A stretch of 64,000 nt of DNA from Simiduia agarivorans SA1 = DSM 21679. Lineage in GTDB: Bacteria > Pseudomonadota > Gammaproteobacteria > Pseudomonadales > Cellvibrionaceae. The stretch covers positions 248,001 through 312,000 of the forward strand of contig NC_018868.3 of the NCBI RefSeq assembly GCF_000305785.2, read 5' to 3'. Of the stretch, positions 29,167 to 39,734 are shown piece after piece; position 1 is the first letter of the stretch; each line of letters starts with the position of its first letter. A model generated the notes under the pieces. It saw nothing but the letters and a program-made list of their open reading frames with translations, did no database searches and was not told where the DNA came from. The translations under genes were made by a program, and so were the position numbers.

Positions 29167-29857
29167 TCATGCACCTGTGCTGCAAGCCCGGGCACTGGGC
29201 AAAACCTATAGCGAAGGGCCGGAACCGGTGGTGGTACTGGAGCAGCTGGATTTTGCACTTTATCCGGGCGAGCGGGTTGCCGTGGTCGGCAGTTCGGGAT
29301 CCGGAAAATCCACACTGCTGAACTTGCTGGGTGGTCTGGATAAACCCACCACCGGCGAAGTCGATCTCATGGGGCAACCGTTTTCTTCCTTGTCTGAAAC
29401 GGCGCGCGGTCGATTGCGTAATCAGCATATGGGGTTTGTGTATCAGTTTCATCACCTGTTGCCGGAATTTACTGCGCAGGAAAATGTGGAAATGCCGTTG
29501 CGTATCGCGGGTCAATCCCGCAGCCAGTTTCAGGCACGAGCCGCGGAATTGCTGGCGCAAGTGGGATTATCCAAGCGTTTGCAGCACAAGCCAGCTGAAT
29601 TGTCCGGCGGCGAGCGTCAGCGCGTTGCCATCGCCCGTGCGCTGGCCATGCAACCGGCCTGTGTTTTGATGGACGAGCCCACGGGCAATCTCGATAAGGA
29701 CAACGCGCTGGCGATCGAGCAGCTGATGCTGACATTGACCCAGCAGCACAAGGTAGCATTTGTGGTGGTGACCCACGACCCGCAACTGGCGAAGAAAATG
29801 GACCGCGTATTGCGGCTGGAATCCGGTCGCCTGCAGCCAGAGAGCGTCGGTACATGA
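29159..29857 (+). CDS. lolD: Lipoprotein-releasing ABC transporter ATPase LolD
   Basis: A 232-residue ABC ATPase with Walker A GSSGSGKS (44-51), the LolD-type segment [15 protein letters not shown], signature [15 protein letters not shown] and Walker [12 protein letters not shown]. It lies between lolC and lolE with overlapping ends, so the ATPase is made together with both permease subunits. Confidence 0.96.
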   Translation: MNDHAPVLQARALGKTYSEGPEPVVVLEQLDFALYPGERVAVVGSSGSGKSTLLNLLGGLDKPTTGEVDLMGQPFSSLSETARGRLRNQHMGFVYQFHHLLPEFTAQENVEMPLRIAGQSRSQFQARAAELLAQVGLSKRLQHKPAELSGGERQRVAIARALAMQPACVLMDEPTGNLDKDNALAIEQLMLTLTQQHKVAFVVVTHDPQLAKKMDRVLRLESGRLQPESVGT

Positions 29858-31080
29858 GCCTGCCCTGGGTCATCGGTTTACGCTACACCGCCAGCAAGCG
29901 GCGCAACCAATTGGTGAGTTTTATTTCGCTGCTGTCCATGCTGGGTTTGGTCATGGGTGTTGCATTGCTGTTGATTGTGTTGTCGGTGATGAACGGCTTT
30001 GACCGGGAATTACGGGAGCGCATTCTGGGCGTTATGCCCCAGGCGACGGTGTTTCATCGTCAGGGTATTACCGACTGGCGCACGCATGCCCAGGCGTTCA
30101 GTCAGCACCCGGATGTATTGGCGGCCGCGCCGTTCGTGCAGCTGCAGGGGTTGGCATCAAAGGCCGGGCAGGTCACGCCGGTGTCACTTTATGGTGTCGA
30201 TGCCAGCCTGGAGCACCGCGTGTCGCGGCTGGATGAATTTATTACCGGTAAAACCCTGCGGCAATTGAGCGCCGGGGACCTATTGCTTGGTGCTGGTGTG
30301 GCGCGGCAGTTGGGTGCAAACGTAGGCGATAGCCTGACCTTTGTTGCGCCGAGCCGGGAAGATGCCAGCGCCATGCCTGCGGTGGCCACTTTTATCGTCG
30401 CAGGTATTATCCGCACCCGCACAGAGGTGGATAACGGCTTGGCGGTTGTGCGTCTGGTGGATGCCCAGCAGGTGGCTGATCTGGGTGAGGCAGTCACCGG
30501 GATCCGATTGAAGATTGCCGACCTGTTCAACTCGCGTCAGGTATTGCGCGATCTGATGGCCAATCTCAGCTACGGTTTTTATGGTTCGGATTGGACTCGC
30601 AGTCACGGTAACTTGTTTCAGGCAGTGCAAATGTCGCGCAAGCTGGTGGGCTTGTTGCTGTTTTTGATTATCGCCATCGCCGCATTCAACGTCGTGTCTA
30701 CCCTGGTCATGGTAGTGGTGGACAAACAGGGCCAGATTGCCATTTTGCAGACCCTGGGGGCCAGTCGCGCCACAATTATGGGTATTTTTGTGGTTCAGGG
30801 CGGCCTGATCGGTCTGGTGGGTACCGGTGTGGGGCTGGCATTGGGTGTGCTGGGGGCTCATTACGTGACCGATGCTGTGGCCGCATTGGAAAGTGCGTTG
30901 GGTATCCACTTTCTGGCATCAGATGTCTATCCGGTCAGCTATTTGCCGAGCGATTTCCGTTGGTCGGATTGCCTGGAGATTGGCCTGGTGGCACTGTCCA
31001 TGAGCCTGGTGGCGACCTTGTACCCCGCGTGGCGTGCGGCAAGAGTTCAGCCAGCCGATGCTTTGCGTTACGACCGCTGA
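29854..31080 (+). CDS. lolE: Lipoprotein-releasing ABC transporter permease LolE
   Basis: A 408-residue paralogue of the lolC product with the same topology (helix about 17-45, periplasmic domain, three C-terminal helices). It contains [18 protein letters not shown] and [15 protein letters not shown], close to the LolC equivalents. It overlaps lolD by four bases (ATGA). Which permease is C and which is E is assigned by gene order. Confidence 0.92.
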   Translation: MSLPWVIGLRYTASKRRNQLVSFISLLSMLGLVMGVALLLIVLSVMNGFDRELRERILGVMPQATVFHRQGITDWRTHAQAFSQHPDVLAAAPFVQLQGLASKAGQVTPVSLYGVDASLEHRVSRLDEFITGKTLRQLSAGDLLLGAGVARQLGANVGDSLTFVAPSREDASAMPAVATFIVAGIIRTRTEVDNGLAVVRLVDAQQVADLGEAVTGIRLKIADLFNSRQVLRDLMANLSYGFYGSDWTRSHGNLFQAVQMSRKLVGLLLFLIIAIAAFNVVSTLVMVVVDKQGQIAILQTLGASRATIMGIFVVQGGLIGLVGTGVGLALGVLGAHYVTDAVAALESALGIHFLASDVYPVSYLPSDFRWSDCLEIGLVALSMSLVATLYPAWRAARVQPADALRYDR

Positions 31081-31089
31081 CGCAGACCG

Positions 31090-31626
31090 CTATTTCAACT
31101 GTTTGAGTTTTTCCAAACGCAGCGCAATGCGGCGCTGCCAGCTGCGGGCCACATGCCAGCGCCAAAGCTGATTGACCACTAAAAAGCTGAGGCAGCCAAA
31201 GAACGCCGCACTCATCAGCGAACCCACCAACAATGGCGGCACCAGTGCGCCGAGTTCGGCGATAATCCAGTCGAGTGAAAGCTCAAATTCGAACGGGCGG
31301 CTCGGTGCGCCCAACACCCACAGGCCGAGCTGATAACAGGCATAAAACATGGGTGGCATGGTGACCGGGTTGCTCACCCACACCAGGGCGGCGCTGATAG
31401 GAAGATTGGCCCTGAGCCAGAGTGCGCCAAACGCGGCAATCGCCATTTGCCCGGGCAGCGGCAGAAAGCAAACAAAAATGCCTACAAAAAACGCCCGGGA
31501 GACGGACGACCGATTCAGGTGGAACAGGTTGGGGTCGTGGAGCAGGGTGCCGAGAAATTGCAGGGATTTATGATTCCGGATCTTGTAGGGATCCGGCATC
31601 AGCCGCTTGAACAATTTCTTTGCCAT
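31090..31626 (-). CDS. DUF2062 membrane protein
   Basis: A 178-residue protein with a DUF2062 domain: a basic N-terminus (MAKKLFKRLMPDPYKIR), then about three hydrophobic segments (AFFVGIFVCFLPLPGQM, WVSNPVTMPPMFYACYQLG, VPPLLVGSLMSAAFFGCLSF) and a basic C-terminal helix. The family is often found near lol or comEC genes; function is unknown. I start at ATG 31626; a GTG five codons earlier is possible. It is convergent with lolE, nine bases apart. Confidence 0.85.
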   Translation of the reverse strand: MAKKLFKRLMPDPYKIRNHKSLQFLGTLLHDPNLFHLNRSSVSRAFFVGIFVCFLPLPGQMAIAAFGALWLRANLPISAALVWVSNPVTMPPMFYACYQLGLWVLGAPSRPFEFELSLDWIIAELGALVPPLLVGSLMSAAFFGCLSFLVVNQLWRWHVARSWQRRIALRLEKLKQLK

Positions 31627-31730
31627 GAATACGTCTCGCACCTTTGCTGGCGCGCATTATGCCTAACCACGTCAGTAAAGACTATGGTTTAACTTTGGCG
31701 GGCTTGCAAATCGTTGTGGGGCGGAGGGCC

Positions 31731-31754
31731 GGGCGCCCGCTTAACAGGGCGCCC
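31731..31754 (-). other. GC-rich hairpin downstream of the coiled-coil gene
   Basis: Two copies of GGGCGCCC (31731-31738, 31747-31754), each itself palindromic, can pair across an 8-base loop. It lies just after the stop of the coiled-coil gene, but lacks a T-run, so termination there is uncertain. Confidence 0.3.
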
Positions 31755-31764
31755 GCGGGGCGTT

Positions 31765-32382
31765 TCAGTGGGGCAGGGGATTACCTGATCCGGGGCCGGG
31801 TTTGGTTGCTGTGGGTTCGGGGCGTGCGCTGGCAGGTTGCGCATCTGGTGCCGCTGATTTGGGTGCAGCCGCACTGGTTGCGGGGTTGGGCGCTGCCGGT
31901 TTAGGTGCCTGCTTGGGTTTATCCAGATTGATCGCCAGTTCCAGTCGCTCGCGCACGCTCACGGTTTCCTTGTGATCTTCCAGCAGGGCTGCAATTTGCG
32001 ATTTGCGATCCGCAATTTGTTGTTGCAGCTGTTTTATTTCCGTTTCAAGTTGGGTGTTCTTGTTCAGCAGGCGCGATTCTTTATCGGTGGCGTCCGCAAT
32101 GATGTCCTCCACGCTGATGTGCGTGGACTCCAGTGTCTGTTTGACCACCGACACGACAATTTCCTTGTTGTCGGCAGGCAGTTTCCGCATCAGGTCAATG
32201 GCGTCCTGAATGCCGTAGGTAGGGCTGCGTTTGGGGGCCGCGGCCTTGGGGCTGGCGGCTACTACCGGCTCGTTCTCGGGCTCAAACAGTTTGTGATCGA
32301 GATCGCCGCTGTTGGGCAGCTCGTCGCTGTCGAACAAGTTGGTGGTTTCTTCCTCTTCTGTCTTGCGGGAAAACAGACCCAT
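31765..32382 (-). CDS. Coiled-coil protein with Ala/Pro-rich tail
   Basis: A 205-residue soluble protein with no known family that I recognise. It has an acidic N-terminus (MGLFSRKTEEEETTNLFDSDE), a conserved-looking helical core (IQDAIDLMRKLPADNKEIVVSVVKQTLES, about 58-86), a coiled coil (about 95-140, with heptad LLNKNTQLETEIKQLQQQI) and a low-complexity Ala/Pro tail. GGAGT precedes the ATG. It is divergent from adk. It could be a scaffold or polar protein; that is speculation. Confidence 0.7.
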   Translation of the reverse strand: MGLFSRKTEEEETTNLFDSDELPNSGDLDHKLFEPENEPVVAASPKAAAPKRSPTYGIQDAIDLMRKLPADNKEIVVSVVKQTLESTHISVEDIIADATDKESRLLNKNTQLETEIKQLQQQIADRKSQIAALLEDHKETVSVRERLELAINLDKPKQAPKPAAPNPATSAAAPKSAAPDAQPASARPEPTATKPGPGSGNPLPH

Positions 32383-33375
<993 letters not shown>

Positions 33376-33393
33376 GTGTGTATCAAGAGTGTC

Positions 33394-33422
33394 AAACACC
33401 CGCTTCAGCGGGTGTTTTTTTT
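33394..33422 (+). terminator. Intrinsic terminator after adk
   Basis: AAACACCCGC - TTCA - GCGGGTGTTT (33394-33417) is a perfect 10-bp stem running into a T8 tract. Confidence 0.93.
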
Positions 33423-33496
33423 AGCGCCCGCGGTGTTGCCCTGAATCTACAGGGCGATGCGGCGGGTGTTCAGCAACGGATTTTAAGCGGAGCAAT

Positions 33497-34480
33497 ATGA
33501 ACAAGTCTGCCACGGGGGTTTTGCTGGTTAATCTGGGGACGCCGGAAGCGCCCACGCCTGGCGCGGTCCGTGCATTTCTGCGCGACTTCCTGAGTGACCC
33601 CCGGGTGGTGGAGATTCCCCGGCTGATCTGGCTGTGCATTCTCTACGGCGTGATACTGCCGTTTCGCCCCCGCAAAGTGGCCCATGCCTATGCCTCGATC
33701 TGGACAGAGCAGGGGTCGCCCCTGCGGGTGTTGACGGAATCTCTGGCCGCCCGGCTGCAAGCGCGCCTGTCGGCAGAATCCGGCGAAACCGCACCCAAGG
33801 TCGCCGTTGCCTATACCTATGGGGAGCCTTCTGTGGCGCATCAGCTGTCGGTGCTGCGCGAGGCCGGAGTGGAGCGGACGTTGGTCCTGCCGTTGTATCC
33901 GCAGTACTCGGCCACCACCACCGGCTCCGTGTATGACCAATGCGCGGCGGTGATGAAAGCCAGCCGCGATATCCCCGATCTGGTGATCCAGAAGCACTAT
34001 TATTCCCGCCCTGATTACGTACGAGCGTTGGTTAACAGTATCCGCACGCATCGCGCCCAACACCCGGGTGCCGATTGCCTGTTGTTTTCGTTTCATGGGA
34101 TTCCACGTCGCAATGTGGATCTGGGCGACCCTTACGAACAGCATTGCCTGCACACCGCGCGCGACGTGGCCACCATTCTGGGGCTGGAAGAGCACCAATG
34201 GCGGGTCAGCTTCCAGTCCCGTCTGGGGCGGGCTGAATGGCTCAAACCTTATACCGACGAAACTCTGCGCCAGTTGCCGTCCGAGGGTATTAAGCGTCTG
34301 GATGTGATCTGCCCGGCCTTTGCGATTGATTGTCTTGAAACGCTGGAAGAAATCGACGTGGAAAACCGCGAGGTGTTTCTGGAGTCCGGCGGCGAAGATT
34401 ACCAATACATTCCGTGCCTGAACGATTCCGAAGATCAGGTGTTTTTCCTGGCCAATCTGGTGGCCGAACGTTTGGGTTGA
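33497..34480 (+). CDS. hemH: Ferrochelatase
   Basis: Inserts Fe2+ into protoporphyrin IX, the last step of haem synthesis. The 327-residue product has the N-terminal LLVNLGTPEAP, the catalytic H200 in FSFHGIPRRN followed by GDPYEQHC, and the C-terminal CPAFAIDCLETLEEI with the second conserved Glu region. Length and motifs are normal. It lies between adk and tsaB. Confidence 0.96.
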   Translation: MNKSATGVLLVNLGTPEAPTPGAVRAFLRDFLSDPRVVEIPRLIWLCILYGVILPFRPRKVAHAYASIWTEQGSPLRVLTESLAARLQARLSAESGETAPKVAVAYTYGEPSVAHQLSVLREAGVERTLVLPLYPQYSATTTGSVYDQCAAVMKASRDIPDLVIQKHYYSRPDYVRALVNSIRTHRAQHPGADCLLFSFHGIPRRNVDLGDPYEQHCLHTARDVATILGLEEHQWRVSFQSRLGRAEWLKPYTDETLRQLPSEGIKRLDVICPAFAIDCLETLEEIDVENREVFLESGGEDYQYIPCLNDSEDQVFFLANLVAERLG

Positions 34481-34536
34481 TGCTGCGCAGGCGACGCATT
34501 TCTGGGACAATAGCGGCTTTTACCTAAGCGATTGAA

Positions 34537-35226
34537 ATGAAAAATCTACTCGCGCTCGATAGTTCCTCCAACGCCTGTTCCGCCGCGCTGTTATGCAATG
34601 GCTCGGTCACTCATCGCTGGGAGTTGGCGCCGCGTGGCCACATGCAACGGCTGCTGCCAATGGCGGACGAATTGTTGCAAGCAGCGGGGCTGGCTGTGAA
34701 CCAGCTGGATGCAATAGCCTTTGGCCGAGGCCCTGGTTCGTTTACCGGCTTGCGGGTGGCAACCGGCATCGTGCAGGGCCTGGCGTGGGGTGCAGATCTT
34801 CCAGTGATACCGGTGTCGACCCTGCGGGCAATTGCGGCGGGCTTCCAGCGTACCCAGCCCGACGTTGACGGCAGATTACTGGTGGCGGTGGATGCCCGCA
34901 TGGGCGAACTCTACGCGGCCCATTTCAGGCTCGAGGGGCAACGTCTGGTGAACGACGGTGCCGAGCAATTGGTGCCGCTCGCCGATGCGGCTGCCTTGCT
35001 GGAAAACGTCGATGCTGGCGCGGGCAGTGGCTGGCAATTGGCCCCGTTAAACCAGCAGCGGCCTGCAGTGTGCCTGCCGGAATTGGAGCCCGATGCGTTG
35101 GATATACTTCACCTCGCCCGGCAGGCGGATGCTGTGCCAGTGCAAGCCCATGAAGCCAAGCCCGTGTATCTGCGCGACAGCGTGAACTGGCAGAAGCGCA
35201 CACGCATTCGCACCGAAAGTTTGTAA
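34537..35226 (+). CDS. tsaB: tRNA t6A synthesis protein TsaB
   Basis: A 229-residue ASKHA-fold protein that scaffolds TsaD and TsaE in making N6-threonylcarbamoyladenosine at A37 of ANN-decoding tRNAs. The N-terminal LALDSSSNACSAAL and the GRGPGSFTGLRVA motif (about 64-76) are diagnostic. A DARMGELYAAHF segment follows. adk and tsaB are also neighbours in pseudomonads. Confidence 0.95.
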   Translation: MKNLLALDSSSNACSAALLCNGSVTHRWELAPRGHMQRLLPMADELLQAAGLAVNQLDAIAFGRGPGSFTGLRVATGIVQGLAWGADLPVIPVSTLRAIAAGFQRTQPDVDGRLLVAVDARMGELYAAHFRLEGQRLVNDGAEQLVPLADAAALLENVDAGAGSGWQLAPLNQQRPAVCLPELEPDALDILHLARQADAVPVQAHEAKPVYLRDSVNWQKRTRIRTESL

Positions 35227-35270
35227 ATTTCTGCGGGCACTGCCCGCACTCTTTGTTCAGAAGGATTCCC

Positions 35271-36059
35271 ATGGATTGGCTTCAAACGCTCATACTCGCC
35301 CTGATACAGGGCTTGACTGAGTTCTTACCCATTTCAAGCTCTGCCCATCTTATTTTGCCGTCCGAATTGTTGGGCTGGCAGGATCAGGGCCTGGCGTTTG
35401 ATGTGGCGGTTCACTTTGGCAGCCTGCTGGCGGTTATTCTGTACTTCCGTCGCGATCTGACCCAGTTGGCAGGCCAGTGGTTTGCCAGTTTTGGCGGCAA
35501 AACAAACCACGAGAGCCAGTTGGTGTGGATGATCGGCTTCGCCACCATTCCCGCCGGCTTGGCCGGTTTACTGGGCAAGGAATTCATAGAAACCCACCTG
35601 CGTTCGGCCGAAGTGATTGCCTGGGCCACCATCGGGTTCGGCCTGCTGTTGGGCCTCGCCGACCGGCAGGGGCGGGGCGTTAAGACACTGATCGACATGA
35701 CCTGGCCTCTGGCGTTGGCCATCGGCATCGCCCAGGCGTTGGCGCTGGTGCCGGGTACTTCGCGCTCGGGCATCACCATGACCGCGGCCTTGCTGTTGGG
35801 CTTCAGCCGTACGGATGCGGCCCGGTTTTCGTTTTTATTGTCCATCCCCGTGATCGCCTTGAGCGCGGGCTATCTGAGTTACAAATTGATAGGGGTGGCG
35901 GATGTGGACTGGGCCACCATGGGGCTGGGCTTTGTACTCTCGGCCCTCAGTGCCTATGCTTGCATTCATTTTTTCATGCAATTGATTGAGCGCATCGGCA
36001 TGATGCCTTTTGTGATTTATCGCTTGGTGTTGGGTGTCGCCCTGTTGTGGTTGTTATAG
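35271..36059 (+). CDS. uppP: Undecaprenyl-diphosphatase UppP (BacA)
   Basis: Membrane enzyme that recycles undecaprenyl pyrophosphate for cell wall synthesis and confers bacitracin tolerance. The 262-residue product has the catalytic motifs GLTEFLPISSSAHL (about 14-27, with E17 and H26) and VPGTSRSGITM. About eight hydrophobic segments are visible. I start at ATG 35271 with AGAAGGA upstream; an in-frame TTG at 35253 would overlap the Shine-Dalgarno. Confidence 0.95.
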   Translation: MDWLQTLILALIQGLTEFLPISSSAHLILPSELLGWQDQGLAFDVAVHFGSLLAVILYFRRDLTQLAGQWFASFGGKTNHESQLVWMIGFATIPAGLAGLLGKEFIETHLRSAEVIAWATIGFGLLLGLADRQGRGVKTLIDMTWPLALAIGIAQALALVPGTSRSGITMTAALLLGFSRTDAARFSFLLSIPVIALSAGYLSYKLIGVADVDWATMGLGFVLSALSAYACIHFFMQLIERIGMMPFVIYRLVLGVALLWLL

Positions 36060-36084
36060 CCCGGACCTGTAGGAGAAACGAATA

Positions 36085-36966
36085 ATGAATCTTGCGTTTA
36101 TCGGCTTGGGTGTTATGGGCTTTCCCATGGCAGGGCACTTGCAGCAGGCGGGTCATTCGGTACGCGTATACAACCGCACCACCGCGAAAGCATTGGATTG
36201 GGTGGCCCGCTACGGCGGTAGCCACGGCGAAACCCCCAGAGCCGCCGCTCAGGGGGCGGAGATCGTGTTCTTGTGCGTGGGCAATGACGAGGACCTGCGC
36301 TCGGTGGTGTTGGGTGCCGATGGTGTGCTGTCCGGCATGGCGCCGGGTTCTGTCATCGTGGATAACACCACGGCCTCGGCGGAGGTGGCGCGCGAGCTGT
36401 GCGGACTGGCGGCAAAACAGCAAATCGCTTTTCTCGACGCGCCGGTGTCCGGCGGCCAGGCCGGCGCTGAAAAGGGCCAGTTGACCGTAATGGTGGGTGG
36501 CGATGCCGTCGCCTTTGCGCGCGCCGAACCGGTGATTGCGCATTTTGCGCGTTCAGTGAAATTGCTGGGCCCGTCGGGCAGTGGTCAGTTGTGTAAAATG
36601 GTTAACCAGATCTGCATCGCCGGGCTGGTACAGGGCCTCGCGGAAGGCCTGCATTTTGCCGGCAAGGCCGGGCTCGATGCGGCGGCGGTGGTCGAGGTGA
36701 TCTCCAAGGGCGCGGCCCAGTCCTGGCAGATGGAAAACCGTTACGCCACCATGCTGGCGGGCGAATACAACCACGGTTTCGCGGTGGACTGGATGCGCAA
36801 GGATCTGGGTATCGTTATGGATGAATCCCGTCGCAATGGTGCCCGTCTGCCGGTAACGGCACTGGTGGACCAATTTTATGGCGAGGTGCAGGACCTGGGC
36901 GGCGGTCGCTGGGATACTTCCAGCCTGCTGGCCCGCTTGGAAAGCGCGGGCAAAACTAGCAGGTAA
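36085..36966 (+). CDS. Beta-hydroxyacid dehydrogenase (HIBADH/GlxR family)
   Basis: A 293-residue NAD(P)-dependent dehydrogenase with the Rossmann GLGVMGFPMAGHL (7-19), substrate motif DAPVSGGQAGAEKG (118-131) and catalytic K171 with N174 in GSGQLCKMVNQ. Related enzymes act on 3-hydroxyisobutyrate, tartronate semialdehyde or succinic semialdehyde. The cofactor-site sequence VYNRTTAKA (with R31 after the second strand) suggests NADPH, which is inference. The substrate is not identifiable from context. Confidence 0.85.
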   Translation: MNLAFIGLGVMGFPMAGHLQQAGHSVRVYNRTTAKALDWVARYGGSHGETPRAAAQGAEIVFLCVGNDEDLRSVVLGADGVLSGMAPGSVIVDNTTASAEVARELCGLAAKQQIAFLDAPVSGGQAGAEKGQLTVMVGGDAVAFARAEPVIAHFARSVKLLGPSGSGQLCKMVNQICIAGLVQGLAEGLHFAGKAGLDAAAVVEVISKGAAQSWQMENRYATMLAGEYNHGFAVDWMRKDLGIVMDESRRNGARLPVTALVDQFYGEVQDLGGGRWDTSSLLARLESAGKTSR

Positions 36967-36997
36967 GGATCGATCATACAGACGGGGGCGACAGCCA

Positions 36998-37390
36998 ATG
37001 TCACATCAGCAGGGCAGGGTACTGGGCTTGGGCGGCGTGTTTTTCAAAACTGCCGATCCCGCAGGGTTGCGGGCCTGGTACAAACAATGGCTAGGCCTGC
37101 CCATGGACGAGTACGGCGCTTGTCTGCCCGTAGCGAGCTTGCCGGCTGACGCCTATAGCGTGGTTTCGCCTTTCAGTGACAGTACTGATTATTTTGCACC
37201 TTCACAGCAACCGTTCATGATTAATCTGGTTGTTGATGATGTGCAGGCCTGCCTGGCCCGCCTTGCGGGTTCGGGTGCCCAGATTCTGCCCGAGACCGAA
37301 AACGGTGAATTCGGGCATTTCGGTTGGTTTATTGATCCGGCCGGCAACAAAATTGAATTGTGGCAGCCGCCGGTTGCCACTGGCGCGTAG
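36998..37390 (+). CDS. VOC-family (glyoxalase-like) protein
   Basis: A 130-residue vicinal-oxygen-chelate protein with two beta-alpha-beta-beta-beta modules. The first starts [21 protein letters not shown] and the second [16 protein letters not shown], ending in [16 protein letters not shown] with the conserved C-terminal Glu. It could be a dioxygenase, lyase or binding protein; the substrate is unknown. I start at ATG 36998, because earlier in-frame codons lie within the dehydrogenase gene. Confidence 0.8.
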   Translation: MSHQQGRVLGLGGVFFKTADPAGLRAWYKQWLGLPMDEYGACLPVASLPADAYSVVSPFSDSTDYFAPSQQPFMINLVVDDVQACLARLAGSGAQILPETENGEFGHFGWFIDPAGNKIELWQPPVATGA

Positions 37391-37406
37391 CCTAACAAGG
37401 AATTCT

Positions 37407-38693
37407 ATGGACCAGACAACATTGCTCAACGGCCTGGCAGACTTTATTGCCAGTTCACCCACCCCATTCCATGCGGTCGATACCATGGCCAGGCGCTTGC
37501 GTGCCGAAGGCTATCAGGCGCTGGCGGAGGGTGAGCGCTGGCAATTGCAGGCCGGCGGGCGTTATTACGTGGTGCGCAACGGCGCCTCACTGATTGCCTT
37601 TAAATACGGCAAGGATCTGGACAAAGGGATCCAGATGGTGGGTGCCCATACCGACAGCCCTTGCCTGAAAGTCAAACCCAATCCGGTGGTGAACAGCCAG
37701 GGTTATTTACAGCTGGGCGTGGAAGTCTACGGTGGTGTGTTGCTGGCGCCCTGGTTTGATCGCGACCTCAGCCTGGCCGGCCGGGTCAGCTACCTGACCA
37801 AAAAGGGCGAGCGCGCCAAAGCCCTGGTGAATTTTTCCCGCGCCATTGCCTTTATTCCGAGCCTGGCGATTCATCTGGACCGGGAAGTGAATAAGAACCG
37901 TACCATTAACCCGCAAACGGATATTCCGCCGGTGCTGGCGCAGTTGCCGGGCCCGGATGCCGGCGCCGATTTCGGGCAGATACTGGCCGATCAGCTGGCC
38001 GCCGAAGGCGTCACCGATGTGGCCAGCGTGCTCGACTACGAACTGTGTTTTTACGATACCCAACGGCCTGCCGTACTGGGCTTGAACAACGAATTTTTCG
38101 TGGGTGCTCGGCTCGACAATCTGGCCAGCTGCTATGCCGGTCTGGAGGCGCTGTTGGCGGCGCCCGAGGGTCAAAGCCAGCTGCTCATCTGCAACGACCA
38201 TGAAGAAGTGGGTAGCAGCTCTTGCTGCGGTGCGGCCGGCCCCATGCTGCGCCAGTTCCTGGAGCGCCTGGTGCCGGATGTGGAGCGCCGCAACCAGATT
38301 ATTCACCATTCCCTGCTGGTGTCGGCCGACAATGCCCATGGCATCCACCCGAACTACGCTGACAAACACGAGCAGAACCATGGTCCTTTATTGAACAAGG
38401 GTCCGGTAATTAAGATAAATGCGAACCAGCGCTATGCAACCACCGGTGAAACCAGTGCATACTTCCGCCACCTTTGTCAGCAGTTGAACGTGCCCGTACA
38501 GGCCTTCGTGGTCCGCACCGATATGGCGTGCGGCAGCACCATCGGGCCGATTACAAGCGCCGAAATCGGTGTATCCACCATCGATGTAGGCTTACCCACC
38601 TGGGGCATGCATTCCATCCGTGAAACGGCCGGTACCGCTGACTTAGGCTATTTGATTGCCATTTTGCAAAAACATTTTGCCGAACCGGCCTGA
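37407..38693 (+). CDS. M18 family aminopeptidase
   Basis: A 428-residue metallo-aminopeptidase (aspartyl aminopeptidase family, ApeB type). Zinc ligands are visible: H81 and D83 in [13 protein letters not shown], the bridging Asp in ARLDNLA, the Glu pair in DHEEVGSSS, and the C-terminal His in [10 protein letters not shown]. The start ATG 37407 has AAGGAA upstream. It removes N-terminal residues from peptides in the cytoplasm and normally forms a dodecamer. Confidence 0.93.
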   Translation: MDQTTLLNGLADFIASSPTPFHAVDTMARRLRAEGYQALAEGERWQLQAGGRYYVVRNGASLIAFKYGKDLDKGIQMVGAHTDSPCLKVKPNPVVNSQGYLQLGVEVYGGVLLAPWFDRDLSLAGRVSYLTKKGERAKALVNFSRAIAFIPSLAIHLDREVNKNRTINPQTDIPPVLAQLPGPDAGADFGQILADQLAAEGVTDVASVLDYELCFYDTQRPAVLGLNNEFFVGARLDNLASCYAGLEALLAAPEGQSQLLICNDHEEVGSSSCCGAAGPMLRQFLERLVPDVERRNQIIHHSLLVSADNAHGIHPNYADKHEQNHGPLLNKGPVIKINANQRYATTGETSAYFRHLCQQLNVPVQAFVVRTDMACGSTIGPITSAEIGVSTIDVGLPTWGMHSIRETAGTADLGYLIAILQKHFAEPA

Positions 38694-38711
38694 TGGTTTT
38701 TTGGAGTTAAC

Positions 38712-39725
38712 ATGTCGTTTGATCTTGCCCAGCTTGCCAAATATGAACCCTTCTGCGACCTCAGCGAGGAATACCTCCAGCGCTTGATGGAGCATATGGA
38801 CCTGTTTGAGCTTGAGAAGGGCACCTTGGTGTTCAAACGCGGCAAGCCTCTGTCTGAAAATTTTTATCTGGTGTCGGGCACGGTGGATCTGATTGCCGCC
38901 GATTTTGAATCGGAAGAAATCATGGCAGGCAAGCCGCGCAGCTATCAGCCATTGAATTTACAGTCTCCTTCGCCGGTCTCTGCGGTGGCCAAGGAGACCG
39001 TCATCATCATGCGCATCGACAAAGAGTTTGTCGATCTGGTGCTGGCTTACACCGAATCGTCGGATGATGACATTCCCCAGGACCCGACCACCGAAGAGCA
39101 TCAGGACTGGATGTCGTGCCTGCTGGAGTCTCCCCTGTTTACCAAAGTGCCGCCGGCCAACCTGCAGCAGCTATTTGCCAAATTCGAGTACGTTGAATTC
39201 GAAGCCGGTGAAGTATTGATTCAGGAAGGCGCGCCCGGGGACTTTTTCTATGTGCTGGAAAAAGGCCGGGTGGCCATTGAGTCGCGCGGGCAATCGTTGG
39301 ACGTGGTGTTGCGTCCCGGCAGTTACTTCGGCGAAGAAGCGCTGGTGGGTGATGCGGTGCGCAATGCCTCGGTGATCGCGCAAACCAAAGGCGGTGTTAT
39401 GCGCCTGACCAAAGAAGATTTCAAAACCCTGTTGCAGGAGCCCGTGATCCGCTACGTGGATGCCGCCGAATGGACCAAAATGGAAAAGCAGGGCGGATTC
39501 AAATTGGTGGATGTGCGGTTGCCGATGGAATTCAAATGCGGCCATGTGGCCGGTGCTGCCAGCATGCCATTGGGTGCACTGCGCAAACGACTCGACGGGC
39601 TGGATTTCAGCCAGCAATACCTGATCACCGGTGACGGCGGTCGTCGCGCCGAGGTCGCCGCTTACCTGTTTAATCAGGCTGGACTGGACTGCGCTATCCT
39701 GACCTGTGCGGCAGAACTTTACTGA
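38712..39725 (+). CDS. Two cNMP-binding domains fused to a rhodanese-like domain
   Basis: A 337-residue cytoplasmic protein. Residues about 10-125 and 140-250 each look like a cyclic-nucleotide-binding beta-roll; the second is clearer (GEVLIQEGAPGDFFYVLEKGRVAIE, then PGSYFGEEALVGDAVRNASVIA). A rhodanese-like domain follows (about 262-337, FKLVDVRLPMEFKCGHVAGAASMP). Its active-site loop reads LITGDGGRRAEVAA, without the catalytic Cys, so it should not transfer sulphur. No HTH is present. The fusion suggests a sensor whose output is protein binding. Confidence 0.82.
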   Translation: MSFDLAQLAKYEPFCDLSEEYLQRLMEHMDLFELEKGTLVFKRGKPLSENFYLVSGTVDLIAADFESEEIMAGKPRSYQPLNLQSPSPVSAVAKETVIIMRIDKEFVDLVLAYTESSDDDIPQDPTTEEHQDWMSCLLESPLFTKVPPANLQQLFAKFEYVEFEAGEVLIQEGAPGDFFYVLEKGRVAIESRGQSLDVVLRPGSYFGEEALVGDAVRNASVIAQTKGGVMRLTKEDFKTLLQEPVIRYVDAAEWTKMEKQGGFKLVDVRLPMEFKCGHVAGAASMPLGALRKRLDGLDFSQQYLITGDGGRRAEVAAYLFNQAGLDCAILTCAAELY

Positions 39726-39734
39726 TCTGCGATC

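Noticed and set aside
31731..31754. Short CRISPR-like repeat pair
   Set aside because: Only two copies of a palindromic octamer; no array and no cas genes in the window.
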